Assembly: GCF_030577135.1 (NCBI RefSeq)
Contig: NZ_JAUIRR010000002.1
Span: forward strand, 495,856 to 559,855
Direction: 5' to 3'
DNA: 64,000 nucleotides
From: Sulfurimonas sp. hsl 1-7
Lineage (GTDB): Bacteria; Campylobacterota; Campylobacteria; Campylobacterales; Sulfurimonadaceae
In this document: positions 12,136 to 20,851 of the stretch, piece by piece
How positions within the stretch are numbered: position 1 is the first letter of the stretch
Layout: each line of letters begins with the position of its first letter
Made by a program: the position numbers and the translations under genes
The notes under the pieces: model-generated
The model's database searches: none
Told to the model about the DNA's origin: nothing
What the model saw: the letters and a program-made list of their open reading frames with translations, nothing else

Positions 12136-12141
12136 TATAAT
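12136..12141 (+). promoter_or_regulatory. ruvC -10 element; transcript probably leaderless
   Basis: TATAAT in the context AGGGTATAATTC ends 7 bp before the ruvC ATG at 12149. Transcription would start at or within a base or two of the start codon, and no ribosome-binding site is present. The base run supports this directly; leaderless translation is inferred. Confidence 0.5.
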
Positions 12142-12148
12142 TCATTTT

Positions 12149-12640
12149 ATGAACAAAATAAATATACTTGGCATAGATCCCGGGACAAGAAACATGGGAT
12201 ATGCGATAATTTCACTTGAAAATCATAAAATATCTTTAGTTGAAGCGGGACTTATTAAGATGAAAGCTGAAGATCTGCAGTTTCAGATCCCGCAGATGGT
12301 TGAAGGGGTTGAACAGCTCTTTGCAAAATATACGATCGATGAAGTTGCGATGGAGGATATCTTTTACGCACATAATCCCTCAACTACGATCAAACTTGCA
12401 CAGTTCCGCGGCGCTATCATGTTAAAGCTGCTTCAAGAGTTTGGACAGTTTCACGAGTATACTGCATTGCAGGTGAAAAAAGCGCTTACCGGTAAAGGGA
12501 AGGCTTCTAAGGAACAAGTATCTTTTATGGTGAAACGTCTTTTAGGGATAAAAAAAGAGATCAAACCGCTCGATATCTCAGATGCAATGGCAGTAGCTAT
12601 AACACATTCACAGAGGGTGCGATTTAATAAGGAGAGATGA
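12149..12640 (+). CDS. ruvC: Holliday junction resolvase RuvC
   Basis: RuvC is the homodimeric endonuclease that resolves Holliday junctions with RuvAB. The four-acidic-residue RNase H-like site is visible: Asp in [12 protein letters not shown] (residue 9), Glu in [12 protein letters not shown], and two Asp in [15 protein letters not shown]. At 163 aa the length is normal. The stop overlaps the start of the permease gene by 4 bp (ATGA). Confidence 0.96.
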   Translation: MNKINILGIDPGTRNMGYAIISLENHKISLVEAGLIKMKAEDLQFQIPQMVEGVEQLFAKYTIDEVAMEDIFYAHNPSTTIKLAQFRGAIMLKLLQEFGQFHEYTALQVKKALTGKGKASKEQVSFMVKRLLGIKKEIKPLDISDAMAVAITHSQRVRFNKER

Positions 12641-13932
12641 TGAGGAGTATTGGTGTACTCGGTGCTATATCAATCGGAATCGGCGGGATGGTCGGCGGCG
12701 GTATTTTTGCCGTTTTAGGCGAAGCGGTTTCTTTAGCGCACAGTGCAACAATGTTGGCCTTTTTATTTGCGGGGATAGTTGCACTGCTTACAGCGTATTC
12801 CTATGCAAAACTTTCAGTTTATTTTCAAAGCGAAGGGGGGACTGTAAGTTTTATAGATAACTCCTTTGGTCATAACCTGCTCTCTGGCTCAACTAACTTG
12901 ATGTTATGGTTCTCTTACCTGATCACTATCTCACTCTATGCCGTTGCTTTTGGATCGTACGGGGAAACTTTTTTTTCACACCATAGTGAATATCTGCGAC
13001 ATATCCTTATAAGCACTGCGATTATCCTTCCAGCCCTTATCAATCTTGTGAGCGGATCTTTTGTTAGCAAGTCTGAGACTATGATTGTCGGAATCAAGAT
13101 AGCGTTGTTAGTGCTTATCATCATAAGCGGAATCCCTTACATTGAAACTTCACGACTAGATATTACGCCAGAGATCACTTCAAGTGCAAACCTTATGGAG
13201 ATCGCTGTATCAGGGATGATTATATTTGTGGCGTATGAAGGGTTTGAGTTGATCGCTAACGCTGCAAAGGAGATCAAAGATCCAAAGAAAAATTTGCCGC
13301 GGGCTTTTTACAGTTCGGTATTGTTAGTGATAGTGTTATATGTTTTAATAGCCATAATCAGTGTAGGGACTGTCCCTGAAGCCAAGTTATTGGAAGCTAA
13401 AGACTATGCGCTTGCCATTGCTGCAAAACCGGCTCTTGGGCATGTCGGTTTTACCCTAGTTGCTATCGCTGCACTCTTAGCAACTTTCTCTGCCATCAAT
13501 GCAACAATCTACGGTAATGCTCGTTTGAGTTACATTGTTGCGATGGATGGCGAACTACCGAACTTCTTTACAAAAGAGAAAAACGAGATCCCTTTTATGG
13601 GTGTTATAGCGATACTGGGTTTGAGTTTGTTTTTGGCAAATACGATCGATTTGGGTGAAATAGCAATCATAGGAAGTGCAAGCTTTTTATTGATATTTTT
13701 CATAGTAAATCTGAGTGCTTACAGGGTAAGGGATAAGATAGGTGCTAATAGGTACATTTTACTGGGCTCTATCATCTTTACCTTCTTAGCGCTTTGTGTA
13801 CTGCTGTTTCACACGTATGAGTCTGATGTGCGTTCATTTGTAATTTTTGTGATCTTTATTCTGACCTCAATAGTGTTTGAATATTTTTACGGAAAGTTTG
13901 TAAGGGGTCATATTTTTCATCGAAAATATTAA
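12637..13932 (+). CDS. APC-superfamily amino acid permease
   Basis: This is a 431-aa inner-membrane transporter with about 12 hydrophobic segments. The N-terminal [16 protein letters not shown] is the unwound helix-1 substrate motif of the amino acid-polyamine-organocation superfamily. A second signature, [20 protein letters not shown], matches helix 6 and its following loop. The substrate cannot be told from sequence. It is coupled to ruvC by an ATGA overlap, which suggests shared transcription rather than shared function. Confidence 0.85.
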   Translation: MMRSIGVLGAISIGIGGMVGGGIFAVLGEAVSLAHSATMLAFLFAGIVALLTAYSYAKLSVYFQSEGGTVSFIDNSFGHNLLSGSTNLMLWFSYLITISLYAVAFGSYGETFFSHHSEYLRHILISTAIILPALINLVSGSFVSKSETMIVGIKIALLVLIIISGIPYIETSRLDITPEITSSANLMEIAVSGMIIFVAYEGFELIANAAKEIKDPKKNLPRAFYSSVLLVIVLYVLIAIISVGTVPEAKLLEAKDYALAIAAKPALGHVGFTLVAIAALLATFSAINATIYGNARLSYIVAMDGELPNFFTKEKNEIPFMGVIAILGLSLFLANTIDLGEIAIIGSASFLLIFFIVNLSAYRVRDKIGANRYILLGSIIFTFLALCVLLFHTYESDVRSFVIFVIFILTSIVFEYFYGKFVRGHIFHRKY

Positions 13933-13963
13933 AATTTTGATATCATTTCAAAAAAGGATTACT

Positions 13964-14278
13964 ATGTCAAAATTTGAAAATGTAACAATCGTAAAAGAGG
14001 CAAATATATATGATGGAGGAAAAGTATCAAGCAGAACTGTTGAGTTTGCTGACGGTACTAGAAAAACTCTTGGTATTATGCTTCCAGGTGAATATACTTT
14101 CAATACTGCAGAAGCAGAGATTATGGAAATGATGAGCGGTGAATTAGAAGTTAAACTTCCAGGTGAAGATTGGAAAACATTAAACACACCGGAAACTTTC
14201 AATGTTCCAGCAAATTCAGCATTTGATCTTAAGATCAAAACTGTAACAGACTACTGCTGCTCTTATATCGCAGAGTAA
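13964..14278 (+). CDS. ppnP: Pyrimidine/purine nucleoside phosphorylase PpnP
   Basis: PpnP (formerly DUF1255/YaiE) is a small cupin that phosphorolyses several nucleosides. The signatures are TVEFADGTRKTLGIMLPGEY, EIMEMMSGELEVKLPG, FNVPANSAFDLK and the terminal VTDYCCSYIAE. I chose the ATG at 13964, which has AAGGA 7 nt upstream and gives 104 aa, over one 27 bp earlier. It ends directly against trxC, tail to tail. Confidence 0.92.
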   Translation: MSKFENVTIVKEANIYDGGKVSSRTVEFADGTRKTLGIMLPGEYTFNTAEAEIMEMMSGELEVKLPGEDWKTLNTPETFNVPANSAFDLKIKTVTDYCCSYIAE

Positions 14279-14704
14279 TTAATCCGTATATTTACTTATC
14301 AGTTGCATTAAACTCTCTTTTGGGAGTGCACCTGATACCCTCTCTTTTTCTACACCGTTTTTAAATACTATGAGTGTCGGAATACTTCTGATTCCAAATC
14401 TAGCTCCCAGATTTTGTTCATTTTCTGTATTTACTTTTGCAAATACCGCTTTAAGAGGAAAATGCTCAGCAGCTGCGCTGAAGTTTGGAGCCATCATTTT
14501 ACACGGTCCGCACCATGGAGCCCAGAAGTCTACTATTATCGGAAGTTCACTGTTTACGATCAGCTCATCAAAGTTTGTAGTGCTTAGATCGACAGGTTTT
14601 GTATCTAAGAGAGAGTTTTTACATCTCCCGCAATTTGCTTTTTTATAAGAATCTTTCTTTGGAACATTGTTCACACTTAAACAGTGAGGACATACTACTT
14701 TCAT
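14279..14704 (-). CDS. trxC: Thioredoxin 2 (TrxC-type, zinc-binding N-terminus)
   Basis: This is a cytoplasmic disulfide reductase. An N-terminal zinc ribbon with CPHC (residues 5-8) and CGRC (25-28) precedes the thioredoxin fold, whose active site is WCGPC (64-68). The cis-proline strand reads IRSIPTLIVFKNG. The two CxxC pairs and the 141-aa length separate it from Trx1 (about 105 aa). It lies 11 bp downstream of fliW on the same strand. Confidence 0.94.
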   Translation of the reverse strand: MKVVCPHCLSVNNVPKKDSYKKANCGRCKNSLLDTKPVDLSTTNFDELIVNSELPIIVDFWAPWCGPCKMMAPNFSAAAEHFPLKAVFAKVNTENEQNLGARFGIRSIPTLIVFKNGVEKERVSGALPKESLMQLISKYTD

Positions 14705-14715
14705 AATATTCTCCT

Positions 14716-15099
14716 TTAGCTTTTAAATGATTCTATACTTTCAGCTATTCCATAGTCTGGATATTTTTTAGGATCTAATATAGCTTGTGCTAAGTAGTTG
14801 TTATCGTGATTAATAATAAGAGGTGCCAAAAAGTTGATCGTTGATTTTTCAAGCGGTTTTTGAATAATCAAGATGTTATAAACACTAACAGTAGAGTTTT
14901 CATTTATATCTAACAGCGCTTTTACATCTGTAGGAACATCAAAGGCATACTCTCTAAGGAGGTTTGGTTTCACAAGTGTAAAAGAGAGATTTTCATCATT
15001 AACATCTACCATTGTTGAAAACAACTCGTCTATCTCTTTTATCTCTACGTTACGTATATTGTCGAAACCGTATAAAGTACCTGTGACTTGATAACTCAT
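14716..15099 (-). CDS. fliW: Flagellar assembly factor FliW
   Basis: FliW binds flagellin and, when released from it, sequesters the translational repressor CsrA, tying flagellin synthesis to secretion. Family blocks are LYGFDNIRNVEI, FTLVKPNLLREYAFDVP, NSTVSVYNILIIQKP and NFLAPLIINHDNNYLAQAILD. At 127 aa the length is typical. It sits in a minus-strand run nrdA, unknown gene, fliW, trxC; the only flagellin gene in the window is 27 kb away. No csrA is seen here. Confidence 0.92.
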   Translation of the reverse strand: MSYQVTGTLYGFDNIRNVEIKEIDELFSTMVDVNDENLSFTLVKPNLLREYAFDVPTDVKALLDINENSTVSVYNILIIQKPLEKSTINFLAPLIINHDNNYLAQAILDPKKYPDYGIAESIESFKS

Positions 15100-15108
15100 T
15101 TGTATCCT

Positions 15109-15474
15109 TTAAAATTGTCCCTCTTGATATTTGAGAGTATTGGAAATTAAATAGAGAGATGAACTCTTTATAGTTGAAATATTATAGCACTCTCCAATAC
15201 CAAAAGCAAATTTATTTTCTTCGTATATGATGCTTATGCCATCTTCCATATCTATAAAGTTTAACTGATTATCTTCTACAAGATTTGCAGCTTCCACTTC
15301 ACTAAACAGTAGCTCAATAGTGATCCAGTCAAACGCTCTAGCTTTATCTTGTGTAGCTAGAACTACTTTGATCTCAAAAGGGTTTATTACGTCTACTGAA
15401 CGTAACTCTGCACCTTTAAAGTTATCAAATCTTGAAAGAAATTCTGTGAGTCCTGTTTGTGTTAGCGGTTTCAT
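15109..15474 (-). CDS. Hypothetical protein between nrdA and fliW
   Basis: I do not recognise a family for this 121-aa protein. It has no signal peptide or membrane segment and looks like a mixed alpha/beta cytoplasmic protein with several acidic stretches (LFSEVEAANLVEDNQLNFID). It begins 1 bp after the nrdA stop and ends 9 bp before fliW, so it is almost certainly co-transcribed with both. The context does not settle whether it belongs with nucleotide reduction or flagellar control. Confidence 0.72.
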   Translation of the reverse strand: MKPLTQTGLTEFLSRFDNFKGAELRSVDVINPFEIKVVLATQDKARAFDWITIELLFSEVEAANLVEDNQLNFIDMEDGISIIYEENKFAFGIGECYNISTIKSSSLYLISNTLKYQEGQF

Positions 15475-15475
15475 T

Positions 15476-17842
15476 TTATTGACACCCTACACATTCCATA
15501 GAACGGTCTTCAACATCGTTTTTCACCTCAGGCGATTGACTTCTTAGGTAGTAAGTTGATTTTAGACCTAACTTCCATGCTAACATATAGATTTCGTTTA
15601 GGTATTTACCGCTTGCTTTATCTAGAGTGATAAAGATATTCAGCGATTGCCCTTGATCGATCCATTTTTGTCTGATCGCTGCAGCTTTAATTAAAACTGT
15701 TTGATTCAGATCGTATGCCGGTGTATAGTATGCCCAAGTCTCAGGTGAGAGTTTTGGTACAACAACAGGGATAAGTCCACTTAAGTTCTCTTCAAACCAT
15801 TTACGTTTAAATACAGGCTCAATAGCTTGAGTAGTACCTGTAAGAATAGAGATCGAACTTGTTGGTGCTACAGCCATAAGGTAACCGTTTCTCATCCCTT
15901 GTGCTTTTACTTTAGTACGAAGCTCATCCCACTCATATGCAGATGCAAATAAGCCACCGCGGTCAACTAGGTTAAGTACTTCAGCGTTTGCATGATCTTG
16001 AGGGAAAATACCTTGGCTCCATTTACTTCCTTCAAACTCAGGATATGAACCTTTTTCAACTGCAAGATCAGATGAAGCAGAGATAGCGTTATAACAAACA
16101 GCTTCCATAACTTCATCAACCTTGTCAAAGTGTTGTTGGCTTCCCCACTCAATTCCGGCTTCTGCTAACATTTGTGCTTCACCCATAACACCAAGACCGA
16201 TTGAACGGCTTCTCATGTTAGTACGTTTTACTTTTTCAACAGGATAGAAGTTAAGATCAATAACGTTATCAAGCGCACGGATAGCAATCGGTACTATACG
16301 ATCAATATCCTCTTTTGTATGGATACGTGAAAGGTTGATCGATGCCAAGTTACAAACAGCTGTTGCACCGTCGACTTTTTCTTTCTCAACTACAAAGATC
16401 TCTTTGCCGTTTAAAGTATCTAGAGCAGTTACTTTTTTAGCAGGTTTTTCTATACCGCTGTCAACTTTGATGATCTCTTCCTCTTCATAACTCTCATAAG
16501 AACCGTCTTCGTAAATAAACTTGATCTTATAGTGGTTTGGTTGAGTATTTTGAAAGATCTCCGTACAAAGGTTTGAACTTCTGATAATTCCGTAATGATT
16601 ATTTGGATTAGCACGGTTAGCATTATCTTTAAAACAAAGGAAAGGTGATCCAGTTTCAAAATAAGATGTAAGGATTTTCTTCCATAGATCTTTTGCTTTT
16701 ACTTTCTCTTTGATGATACTCTCATCACGCTCTAGTTCCATATAACGTTTTTCAAACGCTTCACCGTAAAGTTCTGTTAAATCTCTTGTATCGTATGGAT
16801 CAAAGAGTGTCCAGATAGCATCTTCCTGAACTCTTTTCATGAAAAGATCGTTTAACCAAAGTGCAGGGAAAAGATCGTGTGCACGACGACGCTCTTCACC
16901 AGAGTTTTTCTTTAGGTCTAAGAAGTCGCCTATATCTATGTGCCATGGTTCAAGGTAAACTGCAATAGCTCCCTTTCTAGTACCAAGCTGATCAACTGCA
17001 ATAGCAATATCGTTTGTTATCTTTAAAAACGGAACCGTTCCCCCTGCCGCATTTTTGTGTCCATCTATAAATGAACCCATTGAACGAACCTGAGTCCAGT
17101 CCCAACCGATACCGCCACCAAATTTAGAAAGCATTGCCATCTCTTGGTAAGCATCGAAGATACCCTCGATATTATCCGGAGTTGATCCGATGTAACCCGA
17201 GCTTAACTGGTGTCTTGTTGTTCTTGCATTTGAAAGTGTAGGTGTAGCCATCATCACTTCAAATTTTGAAATCATGTCGTAAAACTTGATAGCCCACTCT
17301 TGGCGATTCTCTTCACGTTGTGCTAAGAACATTGCAATAGCCATAAACATATGTTGAGGAAGTTCAATCGGACTAGAGCTTCTATCTTTGATCAGGTATC
17401 TGTCATAAAGAGTTTTTACACCAAGATAGTTAAACTGTAGATCGCGCTCAGGTTTAATATGTTTCTCAAGCTCTTCAAGATCGTACATATCTCTTAAACC
17501 TAAAAGGATACGCCCCTCTTTCTCACCACGCTCAAAATATTTTTCTAGTGAACAGTATCCTGTAAAACCATTTACTTCATGATATAAGTTATAAAGAAAA
17601 AGTCTTGCTGCAACGAATGTCCAGTTTGGAGCATCGATATCGATCTTGTCAACAGCAGTTTTAATAAGTGTCTCTTGGATCTCTTTGGAAGTAACTCCAT
17701 CACGGAAATGGAGTTGTGCATCAACTTCAAGCTCACTTTGGCTAACGCCTGCTAATCCTTTAACGGCTGCCGAAGTATATTTTTGTATTTTTGTTACATC
17801 TAATGGTTCTGTTCTACCATTTCTTTTTATAACTGTTATCAT
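15476..17842 (-). CDS. nrdA: Class I ribonucleotide reductase large (alpha) subunit, atypical active site
   Basis: This enzyme reduces ribonucleoside diphosphates with the NrdB radical partner, which is not in the window. An ATP-cone (residues about 1-90) precedes the 10-strand barrel. The thiyl Cys426 with Asn424 and Glu428 lies in SSNLCTEIF, the redox partner Cys497 in TAVCNLASINLSRI, and the radical-transfer tyrosines in LKSTYYLRSQ. The C-terminal shuttle pair is Cys784/Cys787 (ECVGCQ). The other redox cysteine, expected in the QLSSC motif, is Gly216 (QLSSGYIGS, codon GGT). That would be one base away from TGT. Confidence 0.95.
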   Translation of the reverse strand: MITVIKRNGRTEPLDVTKIQKYTSAAVKGLAGVSQSELEVDAQLHFRDGVTSKEIQETLIKTAVDKIDIDAPNWTFVAARLFLYNLYHEVNGFTGYCSLEKYFERGEKEGRILLGLRDMYDLEELEKHIKPERDLQFNYLGVKTLYDRYLIKDRSSSPIELPQHMFMAIAMFLAQREENRQEWAIKFYDMISKFEVMMATPTLSNARTTRHQLSSGYIGSTPDNIEGIFDAYQEMAMLSKFGGGIGWDWTQVRSMGSFIDGHKNAAGGTVPFLKITNDIAIAVDQLGTRKGAIAVYLEPWHIDIGDFLDLKKNSGEERRRAHDLFPALWLNDLFMKRVQEDAIWTLFDPYDTRDLTELYGEAFEKRYMELERDESIIKEKVKAKDLWKKILTSYFETGSPFLCFKDNANRANPNNHYGIIRSSNLCTEIFQNTQPNHYKIKFIYEDGSYESYEEEEIIKVDSGIEKPAKKVTALDTLNGKEIFVVEKEKVDGATAVCNLASINLSRIHTKEDIDRIVPIAIRALDNVIDLNFYPVEKVKRTNMRSRSIGLGVMGEAQMLAEAGIEWGSQQHFDKVDEVMEAVCYNAISASSDLAVEKGSYPEFEGSKWSQGIFPQDHANAEVLNLVDRGGLFASAYEWDELRTKVKAQGMRNGYLMAVAPTSSISILTGTTQAIEPVFKRKWFEENLSGLIPVVVPKLSPETWAYYTPAYDLNQTVLIKAAAIRQKWIDQGQSLNIFITLDKASGKYLNEIYMLAWKLGLKSTYYLRSQSPEVKNDVEDRSMECVGCQ

Positions 17843-18174
17843 GAAACTGTCCTACTTTTGATTGTGATTTTTTCGTAAATAATCAAAAAATTATTTACGA
17901 AAAAACTACTTTAAATAAAGTTGATTTTATCCACTGTAAACTTTAAAATAAATGAATTTTTGACTAAATTTAGACATATAATTTGAGGTAATACTTCAGA
18001 TTATGTGTAACTTCTTTTTGATAAAAATTAGTGATTATTTTTTGTGTAATTGTAGCTGTGATATTGATAGTATTTTTAGGAAAGTTGTTATTGTGATTAC
18101 CTAAAGCGTTATTATTATAGTTTTGCGGGCTAAAGATTTTCAGAGAAAATCTTTGCTCCTGCAAACTATACGCT
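17843..18174. other. Gene-free region between purB and nrdA
   Basis: These 332 bp are very AT-rich and hold no coding frame I would trust. They contain a perfect 16-bp inverted repeat close to nrdA and a long imperfect inverted repeat at the purB end (both listed separately). No match to the NrdR-box consensus was noticed. The nrdA promoter must lie here but I cannot place it firmly. Confidence 0.7.
17868..17905. repeat. Perfect 16-bp inverted repeat upstream of nrdA
   Basis: The arms TTTTTTCGTAAATAAT (17868-17883) and ATTATTTACGAAAAAA (17890-17905) are exact reverse complements around a 6-nt loop. The repeat lies 26-63 bp upstream of the nrdA ATG. It could be an operator, an mRNA leader hairpin or a terminator for readthrough; no choice can be made from sequence. 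Confidence 0.75.
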
Positions 18175-18178
18175 TTAG
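18101..18178 (-). terminator. Long imperfect inverted repeat at the purB 3' end
   Basis: CTAAAGCG (18101-18108) pairs with CGCTTTAG (18171-18178). Inside, AAAGATTTTC (18132-18141) pairs with GAAAATCTTT (18145-18154) across a 3-nt loop, with further pairing between. The outer arm includes the purB stop codon. No T-run follows on the minus strand, so this is at best a non-canonical terminator or an RNA-stabilising structure. Confidence 0.5.
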
Positions 18179-19503
18179 CCAAATACTCTTTTAAAGATAG
18201 CATCAACATTTTTAGTGTAGTAATCGTAGTTAAAACACTCACGGATTTGTTCTTCGCTTAGTTTGCTTCTAAGTTCATCATCCGCTAAAAGATGGTTAAG
18301 GTATAAAGATTCACCTTTTTCATTAAGTGTAGGTTTACCTTGCTGAATCTCTTCCCATACCTTCATAGCATTTCTTTGGACGATTCTATATGCGTCTTCA
18401 CGACTTACACCTTGAAGTGGAAGTTCAAGAAGTACACGTTGTGAGAAAACAAGTCCACCAGTTAGGTTTAGGTTTTTCATCATGTTCTCAGGCATAACTG
18501 TTAGGTTAGCGATAACGCTGTTCATACGGTGAAGCATAAAGTCACATGTAATGAATGCATCCGGTAACCAGAAACGCTCAGTTGAAGAGTGAGAGATATC
18601 TCTTTCGTGCCAAAGGGCTACATTTTCCATTGCAGGTGCAGCATATGCTCTGATCATACGTGCAAGACCTGTAATGTTTTCTGTAAGGATCGGATTACGT
18701 TTATGTGGCATTGCAGATGAACCTTTTTGCCCTTTTGCAAAATACTCTTCCGCTTCGTAAACTTCTGTTCTTTGTAAGTGACGAACTTGTACTGCAAACT
18801 TCTCAACTGAAGAAGCTAGTAGTGCTAAAGCAGTTGCAAGTCTAGCGTATCTGTCTCTGTGAATTACCTGGTTAGAACAAGGCTCAGGTTTTAAACCTAA
18901 CTCTTCCATTGCTAACTCTTCAAGCTCTAACGGTGCATGAGCAAAGTTACCCATAGCTCCAGAGATTTGACCTACAGAGATAACTTCCATAGTCTCTTCA
19001 AGGTTTTTCAAGTGACGTGCAACTTCATCGTACCAAACCGCTAAAGTTAAACCAAATGTAATAGGCTCACCGTGAATACCGTGAGAACGTCCAACCATTA
19101 AAGTAAATTTGTGTTCTTCTGCACGTTTCTTGATAGACTCCATTAACATCTTTACATCTTCAATGATAATAGTTAAAGAATCTCTCATTTGAAGTGCCAC
19201 ACCAGTATCAACTGCATCTGAAGATGTCATACCATAGTGGAACCATCTTGACTCATCTCCAAGTGATTCTGCTACACTTGTATTGAATGCAATTAAGTCA
19301 TGTTTTGTAACAGCTTCGATCTCTTCAATTCTCTCAACTGAGAATGTTGCATTTTTTACAATTTTATCTGCATCATCTTGTGGAATCTTACCAAGTTTTG
19401 CCCAAGCTTTTACAGCTGCTTTTTCAACTTCTAGCCATGCAGCATATCTTGCATGTTGTGTCCAATGTTTACTCATCTCTTCACGAGCGTATCTTTCTAC
19501 CAT
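18175..19503 (-). CDS. purB: Adenylosuccinate lyase
   Basis: PurB catalyses two fumarate-releasing steps of purine synthesis (SAICAR to AICAR, and adenylosuccinate to AMP). The fumarase/aspartase superfamily signature GSSAMPHKRNP is present, as are the catalytic-region blocks GRSHGIHGEPITFGL and TSSDAVDTG. At 442 aa it is a normal-length tetrameric enzyme. It diverges from the RluD-type gene and is the last gene before the 332-bp gap upstream of nrdA. Confidence 0.96.
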   Translation of the reverse strand: MVERYAREEMSKHWTQHARYAAWLEVEKAAVKAWAKLGKIPQDDADKIVKNATFSVERIEEIEAVTKHDLIAFNTSVAESLGDESRWFHYGMTSSDAVDTGVALQMRDSLTIIIEDVKMLMESIKKRAEEHKFTLMVGRSHGIHGEPITFGLTLAVWYDEVARHLKNLEETMEVISVGQISGAMGNFAHAPLELEELAMEELGLKPEPCSNQVIHRDRYARLATALALLASSVEKFAVQVRHLQRTEVYEAEEYFAKGQKGSSAMPHKRNPILTENITGLARMIRAYAAPAMENVALWHERDISHSSTERFWLPDAFITCDFMLHRMNSVIANLTVMPENMMKNLNLTGGLVFSQRVLLELPLQGVSREDAYRIVQRNAMKVWEEIQQGKPTLNEKGESLYLNHLLADDELRSKLSEEQIRECFNYDYYTKNVDAIFKRVFG

Positions 19504-19565
19504 ATTTCACCCTTATATAATATGTTATCATTCGCATAATTTTAATAACGCATTTTACTATATAG

Positions 19566-20498
19566 ATGATGAAAGAGGGATTAATCTTGCCATTTGTAAT
19601 TGATAAGTTTTTCATAGAGAAAAAGCAAAGACTATTTTTATACATTATTAAAGAGTTGGGCTATACACAAAAAGAAGCACAACGTTTGATCGCAAAAGGG
19701 AGAGTTCTCCAAAACGGTGAAGTGATCTCTAAAGCCGGACAAGAAGTTGAAGGTGAAATTGAGTTTATCCATTTCGAGCCAACAACAAAAGGACTCAAAC
19801 CTACATATATAGAAAAAGAGTTTGTTGTCTTTGATAAACCAAGCGGAGTTCTTATTCATCCGCAAAATAGAAATACAGCCTACTCTTTAATCGATGAACT
19901 GAAATATCAATATGGAAAAGATGCAAATATAACTCACCGTATCGATCAAGAAACAAGCGGTCTTGTACTTTGTGCTACAAACAAAACAAGTGAGAGAGAT
20001 ATTAAGATGATGTTTCAAGAGAGAGATATGCAAAAAACATATCTTGCAATGGTTCACGGTGAATTTAAAAACAAGATTATAGTTGAGGCACCATTACTCA
20101 GAGCCGAGGATGAATCAGCTATTGTTAGAATGGTTGTAAAAGTTGATGAAAGAGGTAAAGCTTCCAAAACATCATTTAAGCCTTTAAAGTATTTTCCTGA
20201 ATTAGATATGACACTTGTTGAGTGTAAACCACATACCGGAAGACAACATCAGATACGTGTACATTTGTTTCACGTGAAACATCCGATCGTAGGCGATCCG
20301 ATTTATGGACAAAAAGAGGAAGATATAGTTCGCTTTTTAGATAAGGAACTTTCAGAAGAGGAAAGAATCAAATTAAGTGGTGCTTCTAGATTATTATTGC
20401 ATGCTGATCAATTAGAGTTTGAACTTTATAATAATGTATATAAAATCAAAAGTGATGTTGATTTTGAAAAAGTTTCACTCCAATTATTATCTATGTGA
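19566..20498 (+). CDS. RluD/RluA-family 23S rRNA pseudouridine synthase carrying a parS site
   Basis: This enzyme isomerises uridines in 23S rRNA. An S4 RNA-binding domain (about residues 15-75) precedes the catalytic domain, whose Asp lies in THRIDQETSGL. The family block CKPHTGRQHQIRVHL follows. Directly after it the protein reads FHVKHPIVGDPIYG, where FHVKH is encoded by a perfect parS sequence. The ATG at 19566 has no clear ribosome-binding site. A TTG at 19587 preceded by GAGGGA is a good alternative start. RluD- or RluC-type specificity cannot be decided. Confidence 0.88.
   Translation: MMKEGLILPFVIDKFFIEKKQRLFLYIIKELGYTQKEAQRLIAKGRVLQNGEVISKAGQEVEGEIEFIHFEPTTKGLKPTYIEKEFVVFDKPSGVLIHPQNRNTAYSLIDELKYQYGKDANITHRIDQETSGLVLCATNKTSERDIKMMFQERDMQKTYLAMVHGEFKNKIIVEAPLLRAEDESAIVRMVVKVDERGKASKTSFKPLKYFPELDMTLVECKPHTGRQHQIRVHLFHVKHPIVGDPIYGQKEEDIVRFLDKELSEEERIKLSGASRLLLHADQLEFELYNNVYKIKSDVDFEKVSLQLLSM
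20266..20281. other. parS: parS centromere site 1 (inside the pseudouridine synthase gene)
   Basis: TGTTTCACGTGAAACA is an exact 16-bp palindrome and matches the broadly conserved ParB-binding consensus TGTTNCACGTGAAACA with no mismatch. Such sites cluster near oriC; this one is about 9.6 kb from the predicted origin. It lies inside coding sequence. Confidence 0.9.
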
Positions 20499-20719
20499 AT
20501 AACTTTTATATTAACTCCCTATTTATACACATATTTTATGTGAAAAAAATCCAATTTCTTTTTAAAGCCCAGAATTTAGGGCTTTAAGCTATCTTTTATT
20601 TAATCTATTAAGCTCATATTTATATAAAAAAACTCTTAAATTTTGAAAGAATTTAAAAATATTTGAAATGTGATGTAAAATTTAATTCACATATTAGAAC
20701 AATGTGTGAATAATACACA
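20494..20719. other. DnaA-box cluster in an AT-rich convergent intergenic region
   Basis: The 351-bp gap 20499-20849 holds no credible gene. Perfect TTATNCACA boxes occur at 20494-20502 (minus strand, over the pseudouridine synthase stop), 20523-20531 (TTATACACA, plus) and 20705-20713 (minus). Near matches are TAATTCACA (20683-20691) and TAATACACA (20711-20719). The stretch between is mostly A/T. It may titrate DnaA, assist initiation or regulate; a DnaA-trio was not seen beside any box. Confidence 0.6.
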
Positions 20720-20818
20720 CTTATAAATTTTTTTTATACTTTTTGCTTATTTTAAGTATGGAAAGTTAGAAAGTTAAAATAGATTTTTTTAAGATTAGTA
20801 GGGTATTATTACATTCAT

Positions 20819-20851
20819 AGACGACCTCCCTGGTGTGTTGGTCGTCTTTTT
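20819..20851 (+). terminator. Rho-independent terminator of an unidentified plus-strand transcript
   Basis: AGACGACC (20819-20826) pairs with GGTCGTCT (20840-20847) around a 13-nt loop, followed by a T-run on the plus strand. The nearest plus-strand gene ended 320 bp earlier, so a short RNA may start within the gap. The T-run merges with the stop codon of the opposing gene. Confidence 0.65.

Noticed and set aside
20494..20719. The 20.5-kb DnaA-box cluster as the primary origin
   Set aside because: No DnaA-trio or GC cluster adjoins a box there, whereas the dnaA-dnaN gap has both. It is kept as an accessory cluster.
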